DNA from: Candidatus Margulisiibacteriota bacterium
Lineage (GTDB): Bacteria > Margulisbacteria > WOR-1 > JAKLHX01 > JBAZKV01
Direction: 5' to 3'
DNA: 64,000 nt
NCBI GenBank assembly: GCA_041650635.1
Contig: JBAZKV010000008.1
Coordinates: 4,184-68,183 of the forward strand
Shown: positions 7,449 to 16,074 of the stretch, piece after piece
How positions within the stretch are numbered: position 1 is the first letter of the stretch
Layout of the letters: each line of letters opens with the position of its first letter
Program-made: the position numbers and the translations under genes
The notes under the pieces: model-generated
The model's input: the letters and a program-made list of their open reading frames with translations, nothing else
Database searches by the model: none
What the model was told of the DNA's origin: nothing

Positions 7449-8783
7449 ATGACACTCACAGAAGAATTCATGAAGAAAGTCGTCGAAAAAAACCCGGGCG
7501 AGGTGGAATTCCACCAGGCGGTAAGGGAAGTGGTCGAGTCCGTAATGCCCTTTATCGAAAAGAACCCGAAGTATCAAAAAGCCAAGGTCCTGGAAAGAAT
7601 GGTCGAGCCGGAAAGAGTGATCTTGTTCCGCGTACCCTGGCTCAACGATAAGGGCGAGATCGAGGTCAACAGGGGCTTCAGGATAGAAATGAACTCTGCC
7701 ATCGGGCCGTATAAGGGCGGGCTCAGGTTCCATCCGAGCGTTAATCTTGGCATACTCAAGTTCCTGGCGTTTGAACAGGTCTTCAAGAACAGCCTGACAA
7801 CTTTGCCTATGGGCGGAGGAAAAGGCGGCTCTGATTTTGATCCTAAAGGCAAGTCCGATAACGAAGTGATGAAGTTCTGCCAGAGCTTTATGACCGAACT
7901 TCAGCGTCACATCGGTCCGGACACCGATGTTCCCGCTGGTGATATCGGGGTCGGCGGAAGAGAAATAGGCTTTCTTTTCGGACAGTACAAGAGATTAAAG
8001 AATGAATTTTCGGGAGTGCTGACGGGCAAATCCCTAAACTGGGGAGGAAGCCTCATAAGGCCCGAAGCCACAGGTTACGGAGCGGTCTATTTTGCCCAGG
8101 AAATGCTATCTACCAGGGGCGAATCCATGAAAGGCAAAATCTGCCTGGTATCCGGCTCCGGAAATGTGGCACAGTACACGATAGAAAAAGTTAACCAGCT
8201 CGGAGGAAAGTGCGTATCAGCCTCCGATTCCAACGGCTACATATTTGATCCGGCAGGTATCGACGAAAAGAAGCTTTCCTTCATAATGGAATTGAAGAAC
8301 ATCAAGAGGGGAAGGATAAAGGAGTATGCGGACAAGTTCGGCGTAAAATATGTGGAAGGTAAAACTCCCTGGAGCGAAAAAGGGGACATCGCATTCCCAT
8401 CAGCCACGCAGAATGAGATAAACGGGGCAGACGCAAAGGCCCTGGTTAAGAACGGCTGCATCTGCGTAAGCGAAGGGGCCAATATGCCCACCACGCCCGA
8501 AGGCGTCAAGGTATTCCTGGACGCAAAGATACTATATGGCCCTGGAAAAGCGGCCAATGCCGGCGGAGTGGCGACCTCAGGACTTGAAATGAGCCAGAAC
8601 AGCATGAGGCTCAACTGGAGCAGAGAAGAAGTGGACAGCAAGCTCCACGGCATCATGATCAACATCCACAAAGCCTGCGTTGAATACGGAAAAGAAGGCT
8701 CTTTCACGAACTATGTAAAAGGCGCCAACATAGCCGGATTCGTCAAGGTTGCCGATTCCATGATAGAGCAGGGTCTGGTATAG
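7449..8783 (+). CDS. gdhA: NADP-type glutamate dehydrogenase
   Basis: Protein of 444 aa interconverting glutamate with 2-oxoglutarate and ammonia; the length and N-terminus fit the hexameric GdhA class. Visible motifs are YKGGLRFHPSV, PMGGGKGGSDFDPKGK (catalytic lysine), PAGDIGVGGREIG (catalytic aspartate) and GSGNVAQYT in the nucleotide-binding fold. It starts after AAGGAG at a good distance. It is downstream of the GAF-ANTAR regulator and upstream of a GDH-like paralogue, forming an ammonia-assimilation cluster. A strong terminator follows. Confidence 0.96.
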   Translation: MTLTEEFMKKVVEKNPGEVEFHQAVREVVESVMPFIEKNPKYQKAKVLERMVEPERVILFRVPWLNDKGEIEVNRGFRIEMNSAIGPYKGGLRFHPSVNLGILKFLAFEQVFKNSLTTLPMGGGKGGSDFDPKGKSDNEVMKFCQSFMTELQRHIGPDTDVPAGDIGVGGREIGFLFGQYKRLKNEFSGVLTGKSLNWGGSLIRPEATGYGAVYFAQEMLSTRGESMKGKICLVSGSGNVAQYTIEKVNQLGGKCVSASDSNGYIFDPAGIDEKKLSFIMELKNIKRGRIKEYADKFGVKYVEGKTPWSEKGDIAFPSATQNEINGADAKALVKNGCICVSEGANMPTTPEGVKVFLDAKILYGPGKAANAGGVATSGLEMSQNSMRLNWSREEVDSKLHGIMINIHKACVEYGKEGSFTNYVKGANIAGFVKVADSMIEQGLV

Positions 8784-8806
8784 CTCTTTCTAAAGGTCCT
8801 GGCTCC

Positions 8807-8835
8807 AAGGGGCGGGTTTTCCCGCCCCTTTTTTT
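8807..8835 (+). terminator. Rho-independent terminator of gdhA
   Basis: AAGGGGCGGG, loop TTTT, CCCGCCCCTT, then a run of T. It lies 23 bases after the gdhA stop and separates gdhA from the next gene. Confidence 0.9.
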
Positions 8836-8918
8836 GCTTTCGATACCCAATTCCTGAAATTCCAAAAAATATCCTTCGACAACTTCTTGTGAACAGCATA
8901 ATCACAAAGGAGAAATAG

Positions 8919-10913
8919 ATGCCGACAACGCCGCTTATAAGGACTATAGCAGGAATGCCGGAATTTTCGGGCAGGCTGGGAACAGAAGTTCTTAGAAGTA
9001 TGGTGATCAGGGATAACAATTCAGGGTTCTATCACTCCAGAGGACAGGCCCCCTTGTCCGTAATGATAAACGGTCCCCAGCTGGCACCTTTTCTTGGTGT
9101 GAGTCAGCCGCCGCTTTATTACACAATGACCGCTTCCGGACAGGTCCATACAGGCAATGTCAGCTGTATCAGGCTGGCAACCGATCTTGCCAAAGACATG
9201 GGTTTTAAGAACCCTCTGGCCGAGGTCTGTCTTGACGGGGGAAAGTCAGTCTTATATCTTTCCAAAGGGGGTTATTTTGCGGTCACCTGCGTGTACGGGG
9301 ATCCCGATCTATTTAAGAGAGGGGATGTTATCGCTAAAGGCGGGGTCAGGATAATGGCGGAAGCCGGTCTTGCCGAAACAGCCATCCTAAACATGATCGA
9401 GCCTACTGTCTCACAATACCTGCGAGCTTTTGTAGATCTTGGCACCTTGGGCTTCAGCCGCTCCGAAGGCCCCGATATGAAACCGGCCTGCCTGGACGAA
9501 GGAGCATTAATGGGGCTGATGGACCGCATAGGAAGGCAGGCAGAAGACGATCTTGGCGTGCAGTTGGTCCCTTTTACGACAAGCGGACCCGGAGAACTGG
9601 GGTTCTTTAACCACGACGAATGGAGAGGGACTTCTTACGGACATCTTGAATGTCTTTGCGCATTGTTGTCCAATGCCTCCGTACTTTCACATTTTGGCAT
9701 AGACCGCTCAAACCCGATCACTATGAACATTCAGGGCTACGGAGAAGTCGGTTCCAATATCGTCAGGCTTCTAAGGGAAGTGGAAAGATATTCAAGGTAC
9801 GGATTTGCGGTTTCCGGAATATCTGATGAATCGGGGGCTTTTTATAATCCCTCGGGGTTTTCTTTGGATCTTCTTTACGAGCTTGCCCAAGAAAGAGAGC
9901 GCGGCTGGGGCATTAATGCAAGCACTCCTTTCACCTTGGCCGCCAGTTCCCACTATAGGACTATTGCCCCGCATCAAATAGAAAGGGACGCTCTGATCTT
10001 TATGCCGGCAGTCATTTCTATAGCAGCCGGACCGCCTTATGTTATAAGAGATACCAATGATGTTTCAAGACTTCAAACCAGGATCTGGGCTCCTGTTGCT
10101 AACGCTCCTCTCGGGACAAAGACTTCGTCCGGAGAAGAGATCAGGCAGATAGAAACGGCGATGCAAGACAAAAGGATCATTAACCTGCCTGCATGGATGC
10201 TCAATTTTGGAGGGATAGCACTTTCAAAAGAAGAGATACTCCACAGGCTTATGGCCGGAGGCATACATAATATGACGGATCCCCTAACAAGAGCCTGGCT
10301 AAAGGAACATGTTAACGAAGGCGATGTTAGCGACACAGCCTGGACAAATATGGGGTGGGCTTTGCACGAATGGGCAAAAGTCGGCTACGGATCCCCGATA
10401 AGCGATATTTTGGGAAACCGCATAGCCCATATTCAAGAAAGAAGAAGGCAGATACTCATGGGATGGGACAGAAGCGATAGCCTGCCTGGAAATTTAATGA
10501 GGATGGACAGCGCCACCATGAGAGCAAAAATGGAAGTAATGGCAAATGACTTCTCAAGCGAAGAACTGGAGAACATGAGGCGTCTTTTGACCGACTGGGA
10601 CGCTCCGGAAGAGGAAAGAAGGGTTGCCGCCGATGTTTTAGGAAAGCTCTGTTCAAAGGGCTGCCAAAACGATTTCTTGGAAATAATTGAAAGGGGCTTA
10701 ACAGCAGATCTTCAAACGCTCGCACAGAGCACTGTCATGTTCAGGAACGCAGCCACCGGCCTCGGGTACATCCTCGAAGGCAGGGCTGCCACGCACGGGG
10801 ACATCTTGAACAGATTAAAGGAAGTTCTCATAGTGCTGAAGTCCCAAAACACCGAAGAGGCTTTCGGCAAGATCGTGGCGCTCGAATGGCTCTTGGACAA
10901 ACTTGGTTCCTGA
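8919..10913 (+). CDS. Divergent glutamate-dehydrogenase-like protein with C-terminal helical extension
   Basis: Protein of 664 aa with ribosome-binding site AAAGGAG. Residues about 265-440 match the Glu/Leu/Phe/Val dehydrogenase Rossmann half: IQGYGEVGSNIVRLLRE (271-287), ISDESGAFYNPSG, and LNFGGIALSKEEI (about 425). The N-terminal half keeps lysines resembling the GDH pair (GFKNP, DGGKSV). It lacks the GGLRFHP motif, and the usual PAxD catalytic stretch is replaced by TTSGPGELGFF. Residues about 480-664 form an alpha-helical, possibly HEAT-like tail. Its place after gdhA suggests a regulatory or altered-substrate paralogue. Activity cannot be assigned. Confidence 0.75.
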   Translation: MPTTPLIRTIAGMPEFSGRLGTEVLRSMVIRDNNSGFYHSRGQAPLSVMINGPQLAPFLGVSQPPLYYTMTASGQVHTGNVSCIRLATDLAKDMGFKNPLAEVCLDGGKSVLYLSKGGYFAVTCVYGDPDLFKRGDVIAKGGVRIMAEAGLAETAILNMIEPTVSQYLRAFVDLGTLGFSRSEGPDMKPACLDEGALMGLMDRIGRQAEDDLGVQLVPFTTSGPGELGFFNHDEWRGTSYGHLECLCALLSNASVLSHFGIDRSNPITMNIQGYGEVGSNIVRLLREVERYSRYGFAVSGISDESGAFYNPSGFSLDLLYELAQERERGWGINASTPFTLAASSHYRTIAPHQIERDALIFMPAVISIAAGPPYVIRDTNDVSRLQTRIWAPVANAPLGTKTSSGEEIRQIETAMQDKRIINLPAWMLNFGGIALSKEEILHRLMAGGIHNMTDPLTRAWLKEHVNEGDVSDTAWTNMGWALHEWAKVGYGSPISDILGNRIAHIQERRRQILMGWDRSDSLPGNLMRMDSATMRAKMEVMANDFSSEELENMRRLLTDWDAPEEERRVAADVLGKLCSKGCQNDFLEIIERGLTADLQTLAQSTVMFRNAATGLGYILEGRAATHGDILNRLKEVLIVLKSQNTEEAFGKIVALEWLLDKLGS

Positions 10914-10948
10914 CCGATACCTGTAAGGGCAGGACATCGTTCATTTGT

Positions 10949-10954
10949 TATAAT
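10949..10954 (+). promoter_or_regulatory. -10 element of the radical SAM operon (leaderless)
   Basis: TATAAT ends 8 bases before the ATG at 10963, with no ribosome-binding site between. Confidence 0.55.
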
Positions 10955-10962
10955 GATGACAG

Positions 10963-12561
10963 ATGCATGACCTTATTCGCGATAAAATCCTGCCGGCCGT
11001 ATCAAAGCCCGCGCGCTATATCGGAAACGAGCTGAATTCCATTCACAAAGGCCACAAAGGCATGGTAAAGGTGGCGCTGTGCTATCCGGACACCTATGAG
11101 ATAGGCATGTCCAACCTGGGGCTGTCCATTCTTTATCACCTGATCATCAAAAGAGAGGATGCCATTTGCGAAAGAGTTTTTTCCCCATGGCCCGACATGG
11201 AAGCGGCCATGAAAGAGCACGGAGTACCGCTTTTTTCGCTTGAATCCTGGAAACCGATAAAGGATTTTGATATCCTCGGGTTTTCTCTGCAGCATGAGCT
11301 TACTTACACGAACATGCTCAACATCCTTAAATTGTCGGACATCCCGCTTAAGCGGAAAGAAAGGACCGGAGGCCATCCCCTGATAATTGCCGGAGGGGCC
11401 TGCACCAATAATCCGGAGCCGTTATCCGATTTTATCGATGCCTTTGTTCTAGGCGACGGCGAAGAGGTGATACGGGAGATAATAGATGCATATAAATCCT
11501 GTAGGGATCGGCCACAACCGACCCCTACGCACACGCCTTTATTGGATAATTTGTCCAAAATCGACGGGGTATATGTACCCGATCATAATGAATTGAAAAA
11601 TGTCAAACGCCGGACGGTTAAGGACCTGAACTCTATCGATTATCCCGCCAAACCGATAGTCCCTTTCATAGAGGTAGTCCACGACAGGGCCACCATAGAG
11701 ATAATGCGGGGCTGTCCCAGAAGATGCAGTTTTTGCCAGGCCGGAACAGTAAATAAGCCCGTCCGGCTGGTTGACCCGGAAAAGGTAGTTGCTCTTGCTA
11801 AAGAAACAATAAAGAACACCGGGTTTGAAGAGGTCTCTCTTGTTTCGCTCTCCAGCTGCGATTATCCCAGGATCTGGGAGGTCGCAAACGAGCTGGGAAA
11901 GGCCTTTGGGCCAAAAAGGATCTCTGTCTCTCTGCCCTCGATGAGGCCCGACAGCTTTAGGGCTGATATAGCAAAAGAACTGCAGAATGTCAGAAAGTCA
12001 GGAATTACTCTGGCTCCCGAGGCAGGAACACAGAGGCTGCGCGATCATATACACAAGGACCTGACGGAAGAAAACATCCTGTCCTCCATAGGTAACGCTT
12101 TTGCATCCGGCGCCAACAGCGTAAAACTCTATTTTATGATAGGGCTCCCGACAGAAACAGAAGAAGACCTGGCAGGAATTGTTGCTTTATCCAACAGAAT
12201 AATCAAAGAAGGCAAGACCGTTAATCCCCGGGCAAAGATAACCGTTAATGTTTCGACATTCATACCAAAGAAAAACACTCCTTTTGAGAATGAAAAGATG
12301 ATCTCACTGGATAAGATACAGAAAAAACAGAACTATCTTAAACAGAACCTTAGGCATAAAAGCATAGAACTGCGCTGGCATAAAGCGGAGATGTCCGTCA
12401 TAGAAGGCTTGTTTTCATCCCTCGAAGCCGGACGAGGGCTTCCTATGGCCAAAATATTGCTTGATGCTTTTGAAGCCGGCTGCAGATTTGACAACTGGAC
12501 CGAACATTTTGACTATTGCAAATGGGAGGTGGCAATTGCAGCGCATAAGGATCAAATATAA
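10963..12561 (+). CDS. B12-binding-domain radical SAM protein (TIGR03960 family)
   Basis: Protein of 532 aa. The N-terminal B12-binding-like fold (about 30-170, with YPDTYEIGMSNLGLSILYHL) is followed by a radical SAM domain whose iron-sulfur motif is CPRRCSFCQAG (about residue 248). This family nearly always pairs with a DUF2344 protein, and here the partner follows with a 26-base overlap. The reaction is not established; other authors have suggested a role in tRNA or rRNA modification. Residues about 180-189 (CRDRPQPTPT) are encoded by a palindrome (11501) in frame. Confidence 0.88.
   Translation: MHDLIRDKILPAVSKPARYIGNELNSIHKGHKGMVKVALCYPDTYEIGMSNLGLSILYHLIIKREDAICERVFSPWPDMEAAMKEHGVPLFSLESWKPIKDFDILGFSLQHELTYTNMLNILKLSDIPLKRKERTGGHPLIIAGGACTNNPEPLSDFIDAFVLGDGEEVIREIIDAYKSCRDRPQPTPTHTPLLDNLSKIDGVYVPDHNELKNVKRRTVKDLNSIDYPAKPIVPFIEVVHDRATIEIMRGCPRRCSFCQAGTVNKPVRLVDPEKVVALAKETIKNTGFEEVSLVSLSSCDYPRIWEVANELGKAFGPKRISVSLPSMRPDSFRADIAKELQNVRKSGITLAPEAGTQRLRDHIHKDLTEENILSSIGNAFASGANSVKLYFMIGLPTETEEDLAGIVALSNRIIKEGKTVNPRAKITVNVSTFIPKKNTPFENEKMISLDKIQKKQNYLKQNLRHKSIELRWHKAEMSVIEGLFSSLEAGRGLPMAKILLDAFEAGCRFDNWTEHFDYCKWEVAIAAHKDQI
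11501..11528 (+). repeat. 28-bp palindrome in frame in the radical SAM gene
   Basis: GTAGGGATCGG, loop CCACAA, CCGACCCCTAC. The ends GTAGGG/CCCTAC and the size match the palindromes in miaA. It lies in a loop between the B12-binding and radical SAM domains. Confidence 0.75.
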
Positions 12562-13126
12562 AAAAGGCGGCGGGCTCGTGTTTATCGGCCACCTTGACAT
12601 GATCCGGCTGTGGGAGCGCGCGGTAAGGAGAGGCGAGCTGCCGGTCGCATATTCTCAGGGTTATAATCCGAGGCAAAAATTGGCGTTCGGCCCTCCCCTG
12701 CCCCTTGGCATGGCCTCAGACTGCGAATACCTGGACATCTTTCTGGAAAAATGGGCCTCGGCTGAAAAAGTGAAAGCGGACCTGGAGCTTACGCTTATGC
12801 CAGGCATAGAGATACTGGGAGTTACTTCCGTGTTTTCCGGCATGCCTTCTATCTCTTCCTCAATAAAGACCGCTGTTTACGAAATAAAGACCGTAAAGGA
12901 CCCGTCAAAGAAAGCGCAGGAAATACTGTCAACCAATTCAATTATTGTTGTCAGGAAAGAAAATCAGATGGATATACGGCCCATGATAAAAAAGATAGGG
13001 TTTTCCGGAAATACAGTCAACATTGAGGTCAGATGCGACAACAGCGGCTCTATCAAAGGCAGCGAACTTAAAGGCCTTTTCAAAGAAACCGGCATCGCTT
13101 CAATTAAGAGGACAAACCTTTTCTGA
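12536..13126 (+). CDS. TIGR03936-family protein (DUF2344), radical SAM partner
   Basis: Protein of 196 aa using the TTG at 12536-12538, chosen because GGGAGGTGG sits just upstream and the first residues (LQRIRIKYKKGGGLVFIGHLD) match the family opening. The family is found next to or fused to TIGR03960 radical SAM proteins. The conserved segments GHLDMIRLWERA and YSQGYNPRQKLAFGPPLPLG are present. It ends exactly where the convergent GH5 gene ends, in a shared TGATCA. Function unknown. Confidence 0.85.
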   Translation: MQRIRIKYKKGGGLVFIGHLDMIRLWERAVRRGELPVAYSQGYNPRQKLAFGPPLPLGMASDCEYLDIFLEKWASAEKVKADLELTLMPGIEILGVTSVFSGMPSISSSIKTAVYEIKTVKDPSKKAQEILSTNSIIVVRKENQMDIRPMIKKIGFSGNTVNIEVRCDNSGSIKGSELKGLFKETGIASIKRTNLF

Positions 13127-14302
13127 TCACAGATATTTCTTGGCCACGGCAAAGAGTTTTTTGTTCAAAACAAAATTGTCTGTAGAAAGGAGCGTGAAAA
13201 GGTCTTTCTTTCTGCTTCCATAGATGCCGTAAAAGTTGTCCATTCCTGTCTTTGTTGCCGCATTGCCTATGATGCCGCTGGCATCGGACAACTGAAAAAC
13301 CCCGTCCGGCAAAGGGACCCCTTTTACCGATTTATAGGTCCAGTAGGTCCAGTGTATCCCGTATTTTTTGAACAGGGACAGCACATCGTCCACCCATCTG
13401 TACTCTGCTCCGCAGAGGTCGCACCTGGAAGCCACTCCGAACTCCCCGCAAAAAAGCGGCTTCTTCAATTTATTTGCAAATCTGACGCTGTCTTTTATCA
13501 GCTTTTCCATCTCTTTTTTGTTCCATAGCTTTCCCAGCACCCTGCCGGGATATTTTAGTCCTGGGAGCCAGTTAAAAGTGTATTCTACGGGACGGTAATA
13601 ATGTATGCTGACCGCCAAATTATCATCTTTAAGGCTTTCAATATAGTCAGTGTCCATACCCCAATTGTTGCCCTCAACAAAGATGATATGCCTGTCCCCC
13701 TGTCCTCTTACCGCCGAGATCACCTTCTGGAAGGTCTTTGTAAGCAAAGGGATGTTGTCCGTCACCGGCTCGTTCATAACATCATAGCCGGCTATCATCT
13801 TTTCGCTCTTAAAGGCGGATGAAAGCTTTTTCCAGAGCTTTATGTACTGGTTTCTATACCCCGGCCTCTGCCAGAAAAGAGCCCTGCCGTCGCTGTCGGA
13901 GTGCCAGTCTATGTTCTGGGAACCCGGGACCGCATGCATGTCCAGGATCACATAGAGCCCCTGCTGCGCAAAAAGCCTGACCGTTTTTTTTAGATATGAG
14001 AGTCCGTTCTTTTCCTCAAGTAGCCTGTGATTGAAAGGCAGCCGAACGCAGTTGAACCCCAGATTCTTTATCCTTTTGACATCCTCCTTAGAAAAATAGG
14101 AATCCCTGAAAAGCTTTGTAAACTCAAGGGGGGCATTCTTTCCATGGAGCCTTGCCAGTTCCTTTTTGAACAAATGTTCGGGTATATTGCGGCCGCCAAG
14201 CATATACCCTTCCATCATCAGCCAGCCGCCGATATTGATGCCTTTGAGCGTTATTCTTTTGCCATGCTCATCAACGATATGTGTGCCGGAGGTTTTAAGC
14301 AT
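13127..14302 (-). CDS. GH5-family glycoside hydrolase (exo-beta-1,3-glucanase-like)
   Basis: Protein of 391 aa forming a single (beta/alpha)8 barrel. Motifs are GINIGGWLMMEGYM, NCVRLPFNHR, LDMHAVPGSQN, the acid/base glutamate in DVMNEPV and the nucleophile in FCGEFGV. This resembles the GH5 exo-1,3-glucanase/endoglucanase branch. No signal peptide or membrane segment is visible, so it may be cytoplasmic. Its ATG overlaps the thrS stop by 8 bases, so it is the distal gene of the dxr-thrS unit. Exact substrate is uncertain. Confidence 0.85.
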   Translation of the reverse strand: MLKTSGTHIVDEHGKRITLKGINIGGWLMMEGYMLGGRNIPEHLFKKELARLHGKNAPLEFTKLFRDSYFSKEDVKRIKNLGFNCVRLPFNHRLLEEKNGLSYLKKTVRLFAQQGLYVILDMHAVPGSQNIDWHSDSDGRALFWQRPGYRNQYIKLWKKLSSAFKSEKMIAGYDVMNEPVTDNIPLLTKTFQKVISAVRGQGDRHIIFVEGNNWGMDTDYIESLKDDNLAVSIHYYRPVEYTFNWLPGLKYPGRVLGKLWNKKEMEKLIKDSVRFANKLKKPLFCGEFGVASRCDLCGAEYRWVDDVLSLFKKYGIHWTYWTYKSVKGVPLPDGVFQLSDASGIIGNAATKTGMDNFYGIYGSRKKDLFTLLSTDNFVLNKKLFAVAKKYL

Positions 14303-15995
14303 GAGTAATACTTGAGATTAATTGCTCGATAGACTGAGGGCCCAGATCGCCTTTTTCCCTTGACCGCACCGCTACTTGCTTTGCTTCAACTTCTTTGTCC
14401 CCGATAACCAGCATATAGGGCACCTTTTGCAGCTGGGCTTCGCGTATCTTAAAGCCGACTTTTTCGTTGCGGCTGTCCACTTCCACCCTGAGCCCTGTCT
14501 CCTCCAGTTTTCCTGCGATCTCTTTTGCATAAGCTGCGTGCCTGTCGGCAATAGGCAGCACTATGACCTGCACCGGAGCAAGCCACAGGGGGAAAGCCCC
14601 GGCATAATGCTCCGTCAGAACACCGATGAACCTTTCCATGCTGCCGAGGACCACCCTGTGTATCATTACCGGCCTGTGCTTTTGGCCGTCCTCGCCGGCA
14701 TAAGTAAGGTCAAACCTCTCCGGCAGGTTAAAGTCGGCCTGGATGGTAGGCCCCTGCCACAGCCGCCCGATCGCATCCTTTATTTTTACATCTATTTTTG
14801 GCCCGTAGAACACTCCTGCCCCGGGATCTATCTTGTACTCTATCCCCTTTGCTTTGAGCGCGGCCTCCAGGGCTTCGGTTGCGTTCTTCCAGTTTTCCTG
14901 GCTCCCTACCGCTTTGTCCGGACGGGTAGAAAGATATACTTCATAATTTTCAAAGCCGAATTTTTTTAGCATGTCAAAGGCAAAATCGATGGTCTTTTTT
15001 ATCTCTTCGTTCAATTGGTCAGGCCTGCAAAAAATATGCGCGTCATCCTGGGTAAAACCTCTAACCCGCAAAAGCCCGTGCAGTACCCCCGAGCGCTCGT
15101 GCCTGTAAACCGTCCCAAGTTCAAAATACCTGATCGGAAGGTCCTTATAACTGTTGATCTTTCTTTTATAAATGAGCAGATGGTAAGGGCAGTTCATCGG
15201 CTTAAGCACATAATCCTGCTCGTCCACACTTAAAAAATACATGTTCTCTTTATAATATCCGGTGTGTCCCGAAGTTTTCCAGAGATTTTCCCTTGCGATG
15301 TGGGGAGTAATGACATGGCTGTAGCCCCTTTTTGCGTGCTCTTTTTTGAGATAGTCCTCGATCAACTGCCGCAAAATTGCTCCTTTGGGATGATAGAACA
15401 CAAGCCCTGCACCGGCTTCTTCATGATAGATGTTAAACAGGTCGAGATCTTTCCCGAGTTTTCTATGATCCCTTTTTGCCGCCTCCTCAAGCCTCTTCAG
15501 GTATTCATCAAGCTCTTTTTGCGTTTCAAAAGCTGTGCCGTAGATCCTCTGGAGCATTGCGTTCTTTTCGTCCCCTCTCCAGTAGGCTCCCGCTGTCTTT
15601 AGCAGCTTAAACGCCTTGATCTTGCCGGTAGAAGCGATATGCGGCCCGCGGCACATATCAATGAACTCCCCGCTCTTATAAAAGGAGATCTTTTCATCGG
15701 GGATGCCGCTGATCAACTCGATCTTGTAGGTCTGGCCCTGCTTCTGCATCATTTGCAAAGCTTCTGCCCTGGGATATTCCACGCGCTCAAATTTTTCGTT
15801 CTTCTTTATGATCTCGCGCATCTTTTCTTCTATCACAGGCAGGTCTTCTTCCTTTAGGGCGCGGGGGAGTTCAAGATCATAATAAAAGCCGTCCTCGATG
15901 GCAGGGCCTATGGCCAGCTTTGCCTGCGGGAAGAGCTCTTTAACGGCCGCCGCCATTACATGCGATGCCGAGTGTCTTAATACTGTTATATCCAT
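14295..15995 (-). CDS. thrS: Threonyl-tRNA synthetase lacking the TGS domain
   Basis: Class II synthetase of 566 aa from the ATG at 15993-15995 (MDITVLRHSASHVMA). A longer start at 16013 would draw six residues from a repeat. The N-terminal editing domain is intact (HSASHVMAAA; CRGPH), as are the catalytic core (MNCPYHLLIY, RSGVLHGLLRVRGFTQDD) and the anticodon-binding domain (VQVIVLPIADRH). The TGS domain of about 60 aa that normally precedes the editing domain is absent, and the sequence upstream is a repeat. Shares a transcript with dxr and GH5. Confidence 0.94.
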   Translation of the reverse strand: MDITVLRHSASHVMAAAVKELFPQAKLAIGPAIEDGFYYDLELPRALKEEDLPVIEEKMREIIKKNEKFERVEYPRAEALQMMQKQGQTYKIELISGIPDEKISFYKSGEFIDMCRGPHIASTGKIKAFKLLKTAGAYWRGDEKNAMLQRIYGTAFETQKELDEYLKRLEEAAKRDHRKLGKDLDLFNIYHEEAGAGLVFYHPKGAILRQLIEDYLKKEHAKRGYSHVITPHIARENLWKTSGHTGYYKENMYFLSVDEQDYVLKPMNCPYHLLIYKRKINSYKDLPIRYFELGTVYRHERSGVLHGLLRVRGFTQDDAHIFCRPDQLNEEIKKTIDFAFDMLKKFGFENYEVYLSTRPDKAVGSQENWKNATEALEAALKAKGIEYKIDPGAGVFYGPKIDVKIKDAIGRLWQGPTIQADFNLPERFDLTYAGEDGQKHRPVMIHRVVLGSMERFIGVLTEHYAGAFPLWLAPVQVIVLPIADRHAAYAKEIAGKLEETGLRVEVDSRNEKVGFKIREAQLQKVPYMLVIGDKEVEAKQVAVRSREKGDLGPQSIEQLISSITHA

Positions 15996-16004
15996 TTTTC
16001 TACG

Positions 16005-16065
16005 CCCGAACATAAATGTTCGGCTCCGTTTTTCTTCAACATGGAGCCGACGCTTTAGCGTCGGG
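16005..16065. repeat. Multi-hairpin intergenic repeat, copy 1
   Basis: Stacked inverted repeats: CCCGAAC-ATAAAT-GTTCGG, GGCTCC..GGAGCC, and CGAC-GCTTTAGC-GTCGG. The copy at 20424 shares these parts, but there the last hairpin is split. It fills the 79 bases between dxr and thrS. Confidence 0.8.
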
Positions 16066-16074
16066 ATGTTCCCA

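Noticed and set aside
12461..12535. Longer start for the DUF2344 gene
   Set aside because: The upstream frame overlaps the coding part of the radical SAM gene and has no ribosome-binding site, whereas TTG at 12536 follows GGGAGGTGG.
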